Below, piece after piece: positions 26,951 to 36,480 of a stretch of 64,000 nt of DNA. Source of the DNA: Pasteuria penetrans (lineage in GTDB: Bacteria; Bacillota; Bacilli; Thermoactinomycetales; Thermoactinomycetaceae); the NCBI RefSeq assembly GCF_900538055.1, contig NZ_UZAC03000002.1, positions 1-64,000 of the forward strand, read 5' to 3'. Position numbers and translations under genes: made by a program. The notes beneath the pieces were generated by a model. It worked only from the letters and a program-made list of their open reading frames with translations, was not told where the DNA came from and searched no databases. How positions within the stretch are numbered: the stretch's first letter is position 1; each line of letters starts with the position of its first letter.

Positions 26951-27078
26951 AAAGGCACCGGCTCGGGGTGTATTTGGATACGGGGGTCTAGGCGAGTGGC
27001 TTTTGGACAAGATTCGGGCTCATAAAATGCCAATCGGGCGGACTTTTACCTGGTGCTGCATTTTAAGTTCGGTGTTCA

Positions 27079-27102
27079 GGGCCCCTGCGGGGGCTCTTTT
27101 TT
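27079..27102 (+). terminator. Rho-independent terminator
   Basis: GGGCCCCTGCGGGGGCTC hairpin followed by TTTTTT, 130 bp after the copy B stop. In copy A the corresponding DNA is separated from the gene by the intron at 18400. Confidence 0.8.
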
Positions 27103-27829
27103 GTCCTCCCCGCATCGTCTAATGACCCGTCTCCGATGCGGTGGGCAGATTTTTTCCTCCGGATCCTTGTTTCCCGCGCAAAGAGACCCAACGGATCCCT
27201 CTTCCCCTGAAAAGGGCCCTTCGCCCCCCCCAACCATTACTTGTATTTCTCCAACCTAGTGGTGATCCCGAGGTTCCCTACCTATCTTGTTTTCCTATTG
27301 TGCGATCCCCAAAATATCATAGACAAAATTACTCGCAAATATTATAATATCTATTATAAATTTCTAAATTTATAATAGATAGGGTGACACAACACCATGG
27401 GTGATCAAAATTATGGCCCCGTTCACTGGACATGTAAAGGGGATATGCGCCCTTTCTTACGACACCGATTGAAATATTTACAAAAAATGGGGGGGCGTTC
27501 AAAGAAGCTATTTTGCATTTGGATCGATAATTTTCCCGGGATTCCAATATTAGTTTACATGCTTTCCCCAAGGCTTTGGAGTGGTTCGTTGATCGTGAGT
27601 GCGATCATTATCGAAGACAGGAGCTGCAAGAGAGGGGTCCTGACGATTCCGGTAGGATGATTCGTAGAAACGGTTACGGAGAGAACCATACAGACAGGTT
27701 GCGGTTCCATCACAATTCTCTTTCTTAATAATAGTACAGGAGGGGGATTCAAAAGGGGGATTCAAATCCGTTCTTGTAGAGCGTTACCAAAGATATACCC
27801 ACTGTTGGTCGGAGAAATTGTACCCTCTC
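27103..27829. other. Decayed intergenic DNA with a long AT palindrome
   Basis: No supportable gene. A perfect inverted repeat with 15-bp arms lies at 27349-27380 (ATCTATTATAAATTT, then CT, then its complement). A possible transposase scrap reading EAILHLDR … FPKALEWFVDRECDHYRRQE lies at 27500-27640 with a stop inside. Confidence 0.4.
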
Positions 27830-28172
27830 CGTTCTGATTGTGTATCCCCGCAGGATTTGTCGAGACGATTCCCGTTGTTATGCCATAGTGACATCCCCGC
27901 GCTCCACTCTTCCCCATCGGTTTAGGCGCTATTATGATCCCCATCTAAGTATATGGAATCAACGTTCCCTACAAAGCAACAGCCATAGTTTCGTCCAGGC
28001 GGATGCTACCTACACGTATGTTCGTGGTAGGGGATCCATAGCCGTGTACATCGTCATGGAATTCAGCAACCGAAATGGTGTTCGCATTCAAGACATTTTG
28101 TACTATGGAATCGATCAGCCAGAATGTGTTCTGACCTGGCGCAAGGTCTTTCAAAAACCCCTTATTCCCTGA
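27830..28172 (+). pseudogene. IS256-family transposase remnant
   Basis: The frame ending at 28172 contains QADATYTYVRGRGSIAVYIV and later a YYGIDQPECVLTWRKVFQ-like tail. This corresponds to the first catalytic block of IS256 transposases (LDATYxKVR … KAVYVAIG … GIxxGExES…FW). Everything after the first Asp block is missing, and no clear ends were found. It is distinct from the two complete Mutator-like genes in the window. Confidence 0.6.
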
Positions 28173-28244
28173 TAGAGGGTGAGTTGCCAATTATTATAAC
28201 ATATAAAAATTAAACTTTATAAAAATAATGCATATGTACTACTG

Positions 28245-28333
28245 TGTCCCCACAAGAATACCTTGGAGTACAGTGGGAGAAAATCCAAGTCTAGGCAGAT
28301 ATAAACACAGAAACCTACCACGATACATTCGAT
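28245..28333 (-). repeat. Dispersed repeat family 2, copy 2
   Basis: Minus strand GATCGAATGTATCGTGGTAG … CTAGACTTGGATTTTCTCC matches 10223 and 58662. The rest of 28173-28500 shows no gene. Confidence 0.5.
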
Positions 28334-28500
28334 CTATCGAACCATGGTCCAACCCTCACTCCTGAGACTGAACCCCCATCGGAGAATTTACGCATGCGCG
28401 ATCATCGGATGAAACCAAAAATTTCTTGGGTTCCCAATACTCTATACCCATTATACCCGCCCGGTATCCTTTGCAATCCCTAGATAACCCCCGCAAACGC

Positions 28501-28529
28501 AAAAAACGCACCCCCCTGTTAGGGGGCGC
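28501..28529 (-). terminator. Terminator of the dapA-rnj end
   Basis: Minus strand: GCGCCCCCTAACAGGGGGGT hairpin followed by T6, immediately after the rnj stop. Confidence 0.85.
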
Positions 28530-28531
28530 GC

Positions 28532-30205
28532 TCAAACCTCCATAATAATTGGCAAAATCATGGGTCGACGACGTGTTCTCTCAAAAAGAAACTTACCCAG
28601 GGAATCACGTATGCTCGTCTTAAAAAAAGTCCACTCGCTAATTTGCTCTTTCATGCACTTTTGCATGGCCTGAACAACCACCCCTGTGGCTTCCTCTAGG
28701 AGCTGCTCTGACTCACGCACGTAGACGAAACCGCGTGAAATAATGTCTGGACCGGAGAGAATGGCACGATTGGACTTGCTCAGGGTAACAACAATCACAA
28801 TGATCCCATCTTGGGATAGGAGCTTGCGATCACGAAGTACGATATTACCCACATCACCCACACCAAGCCCATCAATCAATACCTTGCCCGTGGCGACTTT
28901 GGGTCCAAAACGGGCCTTTCCCTCCACGATCTCTACCATATCCCCATTATCACAAACAAAAACATTCTCTGGACACACTCCCACGGACTCCGCCAAGCGG
29001 GCATGGGCACACAACATACGATACTCACCGTGGATTGGCATGAAATACTTCGGTTTTAACAGACTCAGCATGAGCTTCAGGTCTTCCTGCGCACCATGTC
29101 CCGAAATATGAACATGGGCATTGGCACTATAGACAACCTCGGCCCCAATCCGGAAGAGCTGATCAACCGTCCGGCCAATCAATTTTTCATTCCCCGGGAT
29201 AGGAGTCGCAGCAATCACAACTGTATCACCTGGTAGAATCTCCACCTTCCGGTGCGATGCATTGGCCATACGTGTCAACGCTGACATCGGCTCGCCCTGA
29301 CTTCCCGTGGAAATGATAGCAACACGGTGCGCCGGCAATCGGTTTACCTCTTCCAATTCGATCAAAAGGTCATCCGGGATCTTGAGATACCCTAACTCAG
29401 AAGCAATCTGGACAACGTTGACCATACTCCTCCCCACCACGGCCAGCTTGCGACCATAGGCGAGAGACGCGTTGACAACGCCCTGAATACGATGAATATT
29501 GGAAGCAAAGGTAGCCACAATAATGCGCTGTTTGGAGCATCGAAACACACCCTTGAGACCTTCCGCCACTGTCCTCTCCGATCCAGTGAATCCGGGTCGC
29601 TCTGCGTTGGTACTATCGGACAGAAGACACAGAACCCCGGCTTGTCCAATTGCTGCCATTTTATGCAAATCCGCAGGTTCACCATGGATAGGCGTCATAT
29701 CAAAGCGAAAATCACCCGTATGCACCACCTTACCCTCGGGCGTATCCACACACACGCCCACTGAGTCGGGTATACTATGACTAGTAGCAAAAAAAGAAAC
29801 TTTCAAAGAAGTACCCAGGTGAACCTCAGAGTTGGTATCAACGACCACACGACGCACTTTATGCAACATATGGGCCTCACGCAACTTGTGCTCTACCAGA
29901 CCCATAGTCAGCTTTGTTGCATAAATAGGCACCCTGATTTGCCGCAGGATGTACGGAAGACCGCCGATGTGATCCTCATGGCCGTGGGTCAAAACAATGG
30001 CCCTCAGCTTATCCCTATTTTCGATCAGATAGGAGACATCCGGGATTACAATATCGATCCCCAGCATCCCCTCATCCGGAAACATCAGGCCCGCGTCCAC
30101 AACGACCATATCCTGTTTATACTGAATCACGTACATGTTTTTACCGATTTCATCCAACCCACCGAGAGCAAAAATTTGCAACTTGCCCCGTTGGTTCCTC
30201 ACCAA
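28532..30205 (-). CDS. rnj: Ribonuclease J
   Basis: 557 residues, the usual RNase J length. A metallo-beta-lactamase/beta-CASP nuclease of mRNA decay and rRNA maturation in the cytosol. The N-terminus FALGGLDEIGKNMYVIQ is typical; the zinc motif LTHGHEDHIGGLPY is near residue 74, with further ligands in VHTGDFRFD and ATPIPGNEKLIGR, and HVHISGHGAQEDL in the beta-CASP part. The C-terminal domain ends RRRPMILPII. Start is TTG at 30205, chosen because AGGAGG lies 8 bp upstream. Position after dapA is that of rnjB (ymfA) in Bacillus, so rnjB is the likely ortholog, but a genome with a single RNase J cannot be excluded. The gap to dapA is 187 bp. Confidence 0.93.
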   Translation of the reverse strand: MVRNQRGKLQIFALGGLDEIGKNMYVIQYKQDMVVVDAGLMFPDEGMLGIDIVIPDVSYLIENRDKLRAIVLTHGHEDHIGGLPYILRQIRVPIYATKLTMGLVEHKLREAHMLHKVRRVVVDTNSEVHLGTSLKVSFFATSHSIPDSVGVCVDTPEGKVVHTGDFRFDMTPIHGEPADLHKMAAIGQAGVLCLLSDSTNAERPGFTGSERTVAEGLKGVFRCSKQRIIVATFASNIHRIQGVVNASLAYGRKLAVVGRSMVNVVQIASELGYLKIPDDLLIELEEVNRLPAHRVAIISTGSQGEPMSALTRMANASHRKVEILPGDTVVIAATPIPGNEKLIGRTVDQLFRIGAEVVYSANAHVHISGHGAQEDLKLMLSLLKPKYFMPIHGEYRMLCAHARLAESVGVCPENVFVCDNGDMVEIVEGKARFGPKVATGKVLIDGLGVGDVGNIVLRDRKLLSQDGIIVIVVTLSKSNRAILSGPDIISRGFVYVRESEQLLEEATGVVVQAMQKCMKEQISEWTFFKTSIRDSLGKFLFERTRRRPMILPIIMEV

Positions 30206-30391
30206 TCGCTTAACCTCCTAGTAACACAACAAACCCGAACCGCACACACACCACCAGCGTATCTCCATTATAAGCAAAAAGAAAACGACTACGCAAATCA
30301 ACGCAGTCCAATAAATTCCCACGGGGATTCCCTGACGGTAAGTTCACCCCGAAATGGAGGAAGAGGGATCAACCACTCCAACAAAACAGAA

Positions 30392-31282
30392 TCAGACCTG
30401 TAGGGAGGCTCCCTGATTCAAACAATCACGTATTCCCTCACGCAATTCCGTTTGCTCTGAAACCGTTAAGGGAACCAAAGGGAGGCGTACATGGGCTTCA
30501 CAGATCCCCAAACAGGCCAGGGCATACTTCACCGGTACAGGATTCGTCTGGAAAAAGAGCTTGGTAAAAACAGGCCATCCCAATCGATGATACGTACGTG
30601 CTGCCCCCACATCCCCACGTGCAAAGGCCTCGATCATCGACGCAATCACCGAACCACAGAGATGGCTTGCTACGCTCACTACCCCAACGCCACCAAGAGC
30701 TAAAATGGGCAGCGTCAATGAATCATCCCCGCTATAAAGGACCACATCATCAGGTAAACGCTGTACCAACTCGCTTACCTGGGACAGATCCCCCGAAGCC
30801 TCCTTGATAGCTTTTACATTGCTGATCGCTGCTATGTCCAGCAAGGTATCACAATGCATTGGGACCGCAGTACGCCCAGGGACGTTATATACCATAATAG
30901 GTAGGGAAGTAGCTGACGCCACAACACGAAAATGCTCATACAAACCCTGCTGGGAAGGCTTATTGTAGTAAGGTGCCACCACCATCAAACCATCCATCCT
31001 GGACTCAGCGGCTGCTTCACTTAGCATGATTGTCGTATCCGTGTGATTATTTCCTACACCCGCCCAGACGGGAACACGCCCTCGCACCGCATCACGGACA
31101 AGACCCCATAGCGTACGACGCTCTCCCAAGGACAACGCGGGTGCCTCCCCAGTCGTACCGGAAACGATCAAACCCTCACTCCCCGTATTCAGTAAATGCT
31201 CTACCAACCGGGAAACAGCCGTTTCATCCAAAGCACCCTTGGCGGTAAAGGGTGTTACCATTGCAGTCCACAATCTCTCCAT
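30392..31282 (-). CDS. dapA: 4-Hydroxy-tetrahydrodipicolinate synthase
   Basis: Condenses pyruvate with aspartate semialdehyde, the first step toward diaminopimelate, lysine and dipicolinate. 296 residues from ATG 31282; an ATG two codons earlier directly abuts the GGGGGG, which therefore serves the inner start better. A class I aldolase barrel with VSGTTGEAPALS, YYNKPSQQGLYEHF, the catalytic Tyr in YNVPGRT and the Schiff-base Lys in AIKEASGDLSQV. All key residues are present. It belongs to the spoVF-asd-dapG-dapA series but is separated from dapG by 510 bp, so it may have its own promoter. The product feeds SpoVFA/B in the sporulating mother cell. Confidence 0.95.
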   Translation of the reverse strand: MERLWTAMVTPFTAKGALDETAVSRLVEHLLNTGSEGLIVSGTTGEAPALSLGERRTLWGLVRDAVRGRVPVWAGVGNNHTDTTIMLSEAAAESRMDGLMVVAPYYNKPSQQGLYEHFRVVASATSLPIMVYNVPGRTAVPMHCDTLLDIAAISNVKAIKEASGDLSQVSELVQRLPDDVVLYSGDDSLTLPILALGGVGVVSVASHLCGSVIASMIEAFARGDVGAARTYHRLGWPVFTKLFFQTNPVPVKYALACLGICEAHVRLPLVPLTVSEQTELREGIRDCLNQGASLQV

Positions 31283-31288
31283 AGACAT

Positions 31289-31794
31289 CCCCCCAGCTTA
31301 TCGGACTCTCACTTTCCCTATCCTACCTTTGAAAAACGACAGCAAAAAATTGGTGCCAACCATATGCCCATCCCCACCAATACACTGTCTCTGTTCCCTA
31401 GAGAAGCGCCGCCCCCCAAAAACAGACCCACAGCCGAACCCAACCACCATGGGGCCGGAGCAAGGAATATTTTTGTGGGGAGGCTACCCTCACATCCTCC
31501 CACTCGAACCCTGATCCATTGTACCCTTACCCGTAGGCAGGACACGGGTATCCCACATCAGAGTCACAGAGGGAGGAGAAGGAAATTATATAAAATCATT
31601 GTATGGAGACTGGGAAAAAAGGCAAGAACGGAATTAAGATTCAAAACGTCCTCAGAAACCCCGATATATTATTACTTTAATCCCGATATATTATTACTTT
31701 ACTACCTCAAACAAGATTTCTAAATTAGGACCCATACAAACGAAATGACCTTTTTTCCCAGACTCCATCAATCCGAGGATAAGAAAAAATTTCA
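31289..31794. other. Intergenic gap dapA-dapG
   Basis: 506 bp without a supportable gene. A 20-bp direct repeat CCCGATATATTATTACTTTA at 31660 and 31682 is the only clear structure. In Bacillus these genes are nearly contiguous, so this gap is an insertion or decayed gene. Confidence 0.5.
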
Positions 31795-33036
31795 TCACTC
31801 ACAAGCTTCCCGATCCAAGCCAAAACAACGGTGCAGGGCTTTCACAGCCTTTTGCAGGAACTCCTGCGGCACCAGTACCCAGATGGTTGTATGAGAATCG
31901 GCCGATTGTAGAATGGGAACATGAAGTTGAGCCAGTGTCAACACGATACGGGCCATAACGCCGGGAACACCCGCCATTCCCGCACCAACAACAGAGATTT
32001 TAGCACAATGGGACCTCGTTGTAACTTCCCATCCTTCCTCCTCTAACCACCGCACAACGGTATCAGCCTCCTCCTCTGCTACCGTATAGGATATACCCTT
32101 AGTATGAACCTGAATGAAATCCACACTTACACCCCTGCGAGCCATGAGGGAGAAAATTTCCTCTGCACCCTCAGCCCCATCCTGTAGGGAAGCAGAGATC
32201 TTCGTACGATTCTCCCTATGAGCAATCCCCGTCACGGCCCCGTCCGGAAAAGGAAGAGATACTATTCTAGGATCCGTTTTCCTATGCTCAACAACTCTTG
32301 TACCTACATCCTTATTCCCTGTAGCACGGATCCGCAAGGGGAGCTTAGCCTCCATGGCCAAAGCCACCGCGCGTGGGTTCATGATCTTGGCCCCCTGCTG
32401 GGTCAGATGACACAGCTCCAAATAGGTGATAGTGGGAAGGAGTTGGGAATCAGAAACAAGGCCTGGATCCGCTGTCTTTACACCCTCCACATCCGTAAAA
32501 ATATCCACACACTCTGCCTGTAAAGCCGCCCCTAAAGCACACGCCGTGATATCACTACCCCCCCGGCCTAAGGTAGTTGTTTCTCCCGTAACAGAAACAC
32601 CCTGAAAACCTGTCACGATCACCACCTTATCCCGATCCAGCTCCTGTTCAATCCGAGTAGGGGTAATGGCCACGATATGCGCCAGGGTATGGCAAGGTTC
32701 CGTTACAATCCCGGCCTGTCCCCCGGTCAACACCACATTGACTATACCATGGGAATTCAACAACCCCGAGAAAACTGTTGCGGCTATCGTCTCCCCACAG
32801 GCCATCAGCAGGTCCTGTTCCCTAAGCGCCAAGGCAGCTCCCTCCCTGAGGGGTAACCGAAGCAGCGTATCGGTGGCATAGGGATCCCCCCTCCGCCCAA
32901 GGGCCGAAACAACGACAATAGGGCATACCCCTTCCGTTTGAGCATCCTGAATATGCCCCAAGGCGTGCCGGCGCAAGGAAGGGGTGTGAAGGGAACTTCC
33001 GCCAAACTTCAATACACGAACACGTCCGGACTTCAT
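31795..33036 (-). CDS. dapG: Aspartate kinase I (diaminopimelate-type)
   Basis: Phosphorylates aspartate, the entry to the aspartate family pathway. 413 residues from ATG 33036, chosen for the GGGGGG 8 bp upstream; the ORF extends 7 codons to 33057. Kinase motifs: VLKFGGSSL, VVVSALGRRGDPYATD, MACGETIAA, LTGGQAGI, GRGGSDITACALGAAL, FTDVEGVKTADP. Two ACT domains follow: SLMARRGVSVDFIQVH and CAKISVVGAGMAGVPGVMARI … LQSADSHTTIWVLV. The last phrase and length match DapG rather than LysC. The gene begins 21 bp after the asd stop and is probably cotranscribed with spoVFA-spoVFB-asd, as in Bacillus, supplying dipicolinate and cortex precursors. Confidence 0.94.
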   Translation of the reverse strand: MKSGRVRVLKFGGSSLHTPSLRRHALGHIQDAQTEGVCPIVVVSALGRRGDPYATDTLLRLPLREGAALALREQDLLMACGETIAATVFSGLLNSHGIVNVVLTGGQAGIVTEPCHTLAHIVAITPTRIEQELDRDKVVIVTGFQGVSVTGETTTLGRGGSDITACALGAALQAECVDIFTDVEGVKTADPGLVSDSQLLPTITYLELCHLTQQGAKIMNPRAVALAMEAKLPLRIRATGNKDVGTRVVEHRKTDPRIVSLPFPDGAVTGIAHRENRTKISASLQDGAEGAEEIFSLMARRGVSVDFIQVHTKGISYTVAEEEADTVVRWLEEEGWEVTTRSHCAKISVVGAGMAGVPGVMARIVLTLAQLHVPILQSADSHTTIWVLVPQEFLQKAVKALHRCFGLDREACE

Positions 33037-33057
33037 ACATCCATCCCCCCTACCCAT

Positions 33058-34122
33058 TCATGATCCATCCTCCTGTTGTTTCTGCAGCCAAAGTTCTGCA
33101 ATTTGTACGGCATTCGTAGCAGCACCCTTGCGTAGGTTGTCAGATACAATCCAGAGATGAAGACCCTGCGGGTGATCGAGATCCCTCCGTAACCGCCCAA
33201 CATGAACGGCATCGTCACCACAGGCCCGATAGGGTGTGGGGTAGGAATAAGATACCAGATCATCCTCGACCACAACACCCGGTGCATTATAGAGCACCTC
33301 ACGAATGGCCTCCAACGTAAAGGGTTGCACTAACTCCACATAAACGGCTTCACTGTGACCATGTGCAATAGGCAAACGGACACAGGTGGCCGTCACAGGA
33401 AGCTGGGGAAGAGAAAAAATTTTTCTCGTTTCCCAAATCATTTTCATCTCTTCTTTTGTGTAACCGTTCTCCATAGATACATCAATTTGTGGTAGGGCAT
33501 TATCCACGATAGGATGATAATGCCCCGATCCCGCCACCGGCAGCACCCTAGCCACCGGGGATTCCCGACGGAGAACAGCCGCCTGCTGCTGGCGATACTC
33601 CGCCAGGGCCTTATCCCCCGCTCCGGAAACAGCTTGGTAGGTAGACACCAGGATACGCTTTAAACCAAAGCGTTTGTGGAGCGGATATAAAGCAACAACC
33701 ATTTGGGCCGTGGAACAATTTGGATTGGCAATGAGGGAATCCTCCCGCCCTACAGCGTCAGGATTGACCTCAGGAACAACGAGGGGGACCAAGGGACTCT
33801 GCCGAAACACACTGGTATTGTCAACCACAAGCGCGCCTGAATCCACAGCCCGCGGTACAAATTGTTGACTCACCGCTCCACCCGCGCTGAAAAAGGCGAT
33901 GTCCACACCAGTGAAAGAATCCCCACCAAGTTCCCCAACCGTATACGTTTGACCAGCGAACCCAATCTTCTCCCCTGCCGACCGAGGAGAAGCTAGAGGG
34001 CGGAGGGTCTTCACAGGAAAGGAACGCTCCTGCAAAATTTTCACCAATAACTTCCCCACGGCTCCTGTAGCACCGACAATAGCAACCGTGGGGTAATCCC
34101 GTTTTGTCGCTCTTCTCCTCAT
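33058..34122 (-). CDS. asd: Aspartate-semialdehyde dehydrogenase
   Basis: Reduces aspartyl phosphate to the semialdehyde with NADPH. 354 residues. The N-terminal Rossmann motif AIVGATGAVGKLLVKIL, the catalytic Cys in NPNCSTAQMV (about residue 134) and the family segments PEVNPDA, STYQAVSGAG and PQIDVSMENGYTKEEMK are all present. C-terminal IAHGHSEAVYVEL carries the active-site His. Start is ATG 34122; no strong ribosome site is seen (AAAGGGG lies about 17 bp away) and no alternative start exists nearby. It lies 78 bp after spoVFB in the dipicolinate/lysine cluster. Confidence 0.95.
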   Translation of the reverse strand: MRRRATKRDYPTVAIVGATGAVGKLLVKILQERSFPVKTLRPLASPRSAGEKIGFAGQTYTVGELGGDSFTGVDIAFFSAGGAVSQQFVPRAVDSGALVVDNTSVFRQSPLVPLVVPEVNPDAVGREDSLIANPNCSTAQMVVALYPLHKRFGLKRILVSTYQAVSGAGDKALAEYRQQQAAVLRRESPVARVLPVAGSGHYHPIVDNALPQIDVSMENGYTKEEMKMIWETRKIFSLPQLPVTATCVRLPIAHGHSEAVYVELVQPFTLEAIREVLYNAPGVVVEDDLVSYSYPTPYRACGDDAVHVGRLRRDLDHPQGLHLWIVSDNLRKGAATNAVQIAELWLQKQQEDGS

Positions 34123-34200
34123 GGAACGGGTAACACACCCCTTTTTCCTAAGCTTATCACGGTTGGGGGCAATTTTCCTCCCCCTATTCGCCCCAATGTT

Positions 34201-34866
34201 TCAATCATTACACAACGCAACCCGGCGGGAAATCATTTGCAATTCCCTCCGTTCTGATGTATCCACATCCCTATCAGGCAAAGGGTGGGGAACCAACAGG
34301 GGTTGAAATTGTCTACCTTCCATAGCATGAAAACAGGTTGGTAGGAGAAGCGACATATGAGCAACCAATGATTTAGGTTTCCCAAGGGGATCATCCTGAC
34401 CCATAGGGACAAAATATATATCCTTTGTGGTAAACAATTTAGCCAAATTAAGGGAATTCAATCCCAGTGCATCATTGGTGGACACGGCAATCACTATAGG
34501 GCGATGTATACGCATCTGGGATTTGGCAGCCATCAATACGGGACCATCCGTAAAAGCATGGGCAAGGCGGGCCAACGTGTTTCCCGTACAAGGTGCAATG
34601 ATAAGGCAATCGAACAACCCCTTGGGACCAATAAGTTCCGTTTCTGCTACGGTCGTCCAGGCGGGGTGCCCAGCTGCTTCCTCGATCCGCTTTCTCCAGT
34701 CGTTGGCCTCACCAAAACGACTATCCACATGAAGGGCGGTGTGGGATAAAATCGGAATAACCTGAGCCCCAAAGGAACGCAAACGAACAATTTGTGGAGG
34801 TATATCCTTATAAGTACAATGGGAACCCGTGATCGCAAAACCCAATGTACATCCTTCCAGTTTCAC
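34201..34866 (-). CDS. spoVFB: Dipicolinate synthase subunit B
   Basis: Flavoprotein-like subunit of the mother-cell enzyme that oxidises the DapA product to dipicolinic acid. 221 residues, slightly longer than the Bacillus protein (about 200) through a charged C-terminal tail (PDRDVDTSERREL). Conserved stretches: GFAITGSHCTYKDI, DSRFGEANDW, LFDCLIIAPCTGNTLARLA, DGPVLMAAKSQMR, RPIVIAVSTNDALGLN and FVPMGQDDPLGKPKSL. It overlaps spoVFA by 4 bp (ATGA), implying coupled translation of a stoichiometric complex. Confidence 0.95.
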   Translation of the reverse strand: MKLEGCTLGFAITGSHCTYKDIPPQIVRLRSFGAQVIPILSHTALHVDSRFGEANDWRKRIEEAAGHPAWTTVAETELIGPKGLFDCLIIAPCTGNTLARLAHAFTDGPVLMAAKSQMRIHRPIVIAVSTNDALGLNSLNLAKLFTTKDIYFVPMGQDDPLGKPKSLVAHMSLLLPTCFHAMEGRQFQPLLVPHPLPDRDVDTSERRELQMISRRVALCND

Positions 34867-35756
34867 CCTTCTCTCATCTCCTCATCTTGTTGCAAAATCT
34901 CAATGATTGCGTTGGCAAGAAGCAAACCCGATGTTTCAGGAGCCACTTTGCCAGGTAAGGAGGGGGCCAGAAGACTCTTCAAACCTCGCTCGGCAGCATA
35001 TTCATGGTCCACACCGCCCGGGGAAGAAGCAAGATCGAGTATCCAGGCACGTGCCGGAATAGCATCAATGATCTTGCGGGAAATCACCATACTGGGTACC
35101 GTATTGAAAAGGATATCAGTAACGGAGGCACAAACCAATCGATCACCAACCCCATAGGCCCTCCAACCCATTGCCTCTGCGCGAGCCCGTTCACCCGAAC
35201 TGTAAGTGGTAACCATTACCCTTGCCCCCAAAGAGCTGAGCGCATGAGCCAACGTAAAACCCACACGCCCTGTACCTACCACCCAACAACTGGAACCATG
35301 AAGGGTAAAGGGTGTGTTTTGAATGGCCAACATAATAGCAGCTTCTACAGTAGGAATAGCGTTACGAATGGCAATATCATCACGATCAAATAAACCTACT
35401 AAAGGAACATGATAATCATTGCACAATTTTTCTAAATATCTGGAAACTGTACCCGAAAATACCTGCGCATCGTGCGGTAGGGCACCAATGTGATCCCCCG
35501 TACAAATCAGCTCACGATCGCTATAATGACTGATCACATGACCCTCTTCATTCGTACCTGCGGCCGGCAAAATGAGCGCATTTGTTTCCAATAGGGCATC
35601 TGGATTGGGATCGGAAAAAATTACACCTGAATAGGGACAAGACCATTGATCGAAACCAAACAAAATGACACGTGCCCTTTGCCTACAGAACCTTTCAATC
35701 ATTGCCAACTGACGGGTATCACCCCCAAAGAAAGCCACTGTTTTACCCAACAACAT
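34863..35756 (-). CDS. spoVFA: Dipicolinate synthase subunit A
   Basis: Dehydrogenase-like subunit of dipicolinate synthase. 297 residues, standard length. Visible features: VAFFGGDTRQLAMIERF at the N-terminus, ILPAAGTNEEG, then the NAD(P)-binding VVGTGRVGFTLAHALSSLGARV (about 160-180), LFNTVPSMVI, LDLASSPGGVD and LPGKVAPETSGLLLANAI. ATG at 35756 is preceded by GGGGAGG at 8 bp. First gene of the spoVFA-spoVFB-asd-dapG run; in Bacillus this operon is made in the mother cell under sigma K, and dipicolinate is then imported by the SpoVA channel, part of which begins this window. Confidence 0.96.
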   Translation of the reverse strand: MLLGKTVAFFGGDTRQLAMIERFCRQRARVILFGFDQWSCPYSGVIFSDPNPDALLETNALILPAAGTNEEGHVISHYSDRELICTGDHIGALPHDAQVFSGTVSRYLEKLCNDYHVPLVGLFDRDDIAIRNAIPTVEAAIMLAIQNTPFTLHGSSCWVVGTGRVGFTLAHALSSLGARVMVTTYSSGERARAEAMGWRAYGVGDRLVCASVTDILFNTVPSMVISRKIIDAIPARAWILDLASSPGGVDHEYAAERGLKSLLAPSLPGKVAPETSGLLLANAIIEILQQDEEMREG

Positions 35757-35822
35757 GATGATTTCCTCCCCAAAAGGAACCTAAAGCAGATCAACATCCA
35801 TGGAACCTTTGTTACTGTAATG

Positions 35823-35858
35823 ATTGTATAACGACTGAATTGCTCTATTTATATGAAC
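35823..35858 (-). promoter_or_regulatory. Candidate mother-cell sigma (E/K-type) promoter for spoVFA
   Basis: On the minus strand a TATACAAT-like -10 (35830-35823) resembles the sigma E/K CATACANT/CATAnnnTA type, and GTTCATATAAATA (35858-35846) lies at about the -35 distance, some 65-100 bp before the start. Suggestive only. Confidence 0.3.
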
Positions 35859-35869
35859 ATGCCTCTGGG

Positions 35870-36480
35870 TTGGTGTACATGGCTAAGAGCCTAGCAAAAT
35901 TCAATTCACCCCCCACTGCTTTTTCACCCAAAACAGTCCCAAGGCGGTGTCTGAACAGATGTATACATTTCCCGAGGGATATTTTTAGTCCCGATTTCAA
36001 GACCCTTGGGAGAACATTTTTCCGCATTTTTGGGTTATACTCCATAGAGCAGCATCCCGTTGGGGGTATGAATTTCTGAACAGGGTTTTTAGGTGAAATC
36101 TTCCCCCCATCTTTGGGTCTTTCCTTACTGATTTATATGAATTTTCATTATATTAAAAAAGGTATCAAATAGTTTATACATAGATAACGTGAATAAACTG
36201 TTTATTGCGAAATATCGTGTTGATCTATGGACTAAAAAGGCATTGGATGAAAGAGCAAGTGCTATCAAATAAACTTACTATATTAAATTTTATTATCAGG
36301 CCGGGGAAGGAACCCAATTTCGGGAACCGTGTGTCAAACAAGCTATATAAGTGATAAAGGTTGCAATTGGCCCTTCGGAGCCACAACTCATAGTAGCCAT
36401 GGGGTCTTTGTAATGAGGAATGGGATGGGGAGGCTGAATTCATACCCCCAAAATGGATCATACGACATCAGATCAAAACT
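35870..36480. other. Intergenic DNA upstream of spoVFA
   Basis: No supportable gene. Contains dispersed repeat family 1 copy 2 at 36051-36138; the remainder is AT-rich. Confidence 0.5.
36051..36138. repeat. Dispersed repeat family 1, copy 2
   Basis: GCAGCATCCCGTTGGGGGTA … TGATTTATATG; see copy at 1248-1332. Confidence 0.6.

Noticed and set aside
29777-30403. 208-codon plus ORF opposite rnj
   Set aside because: Antisense of the RNase J gene with His/Gln-rich nonsense composition.
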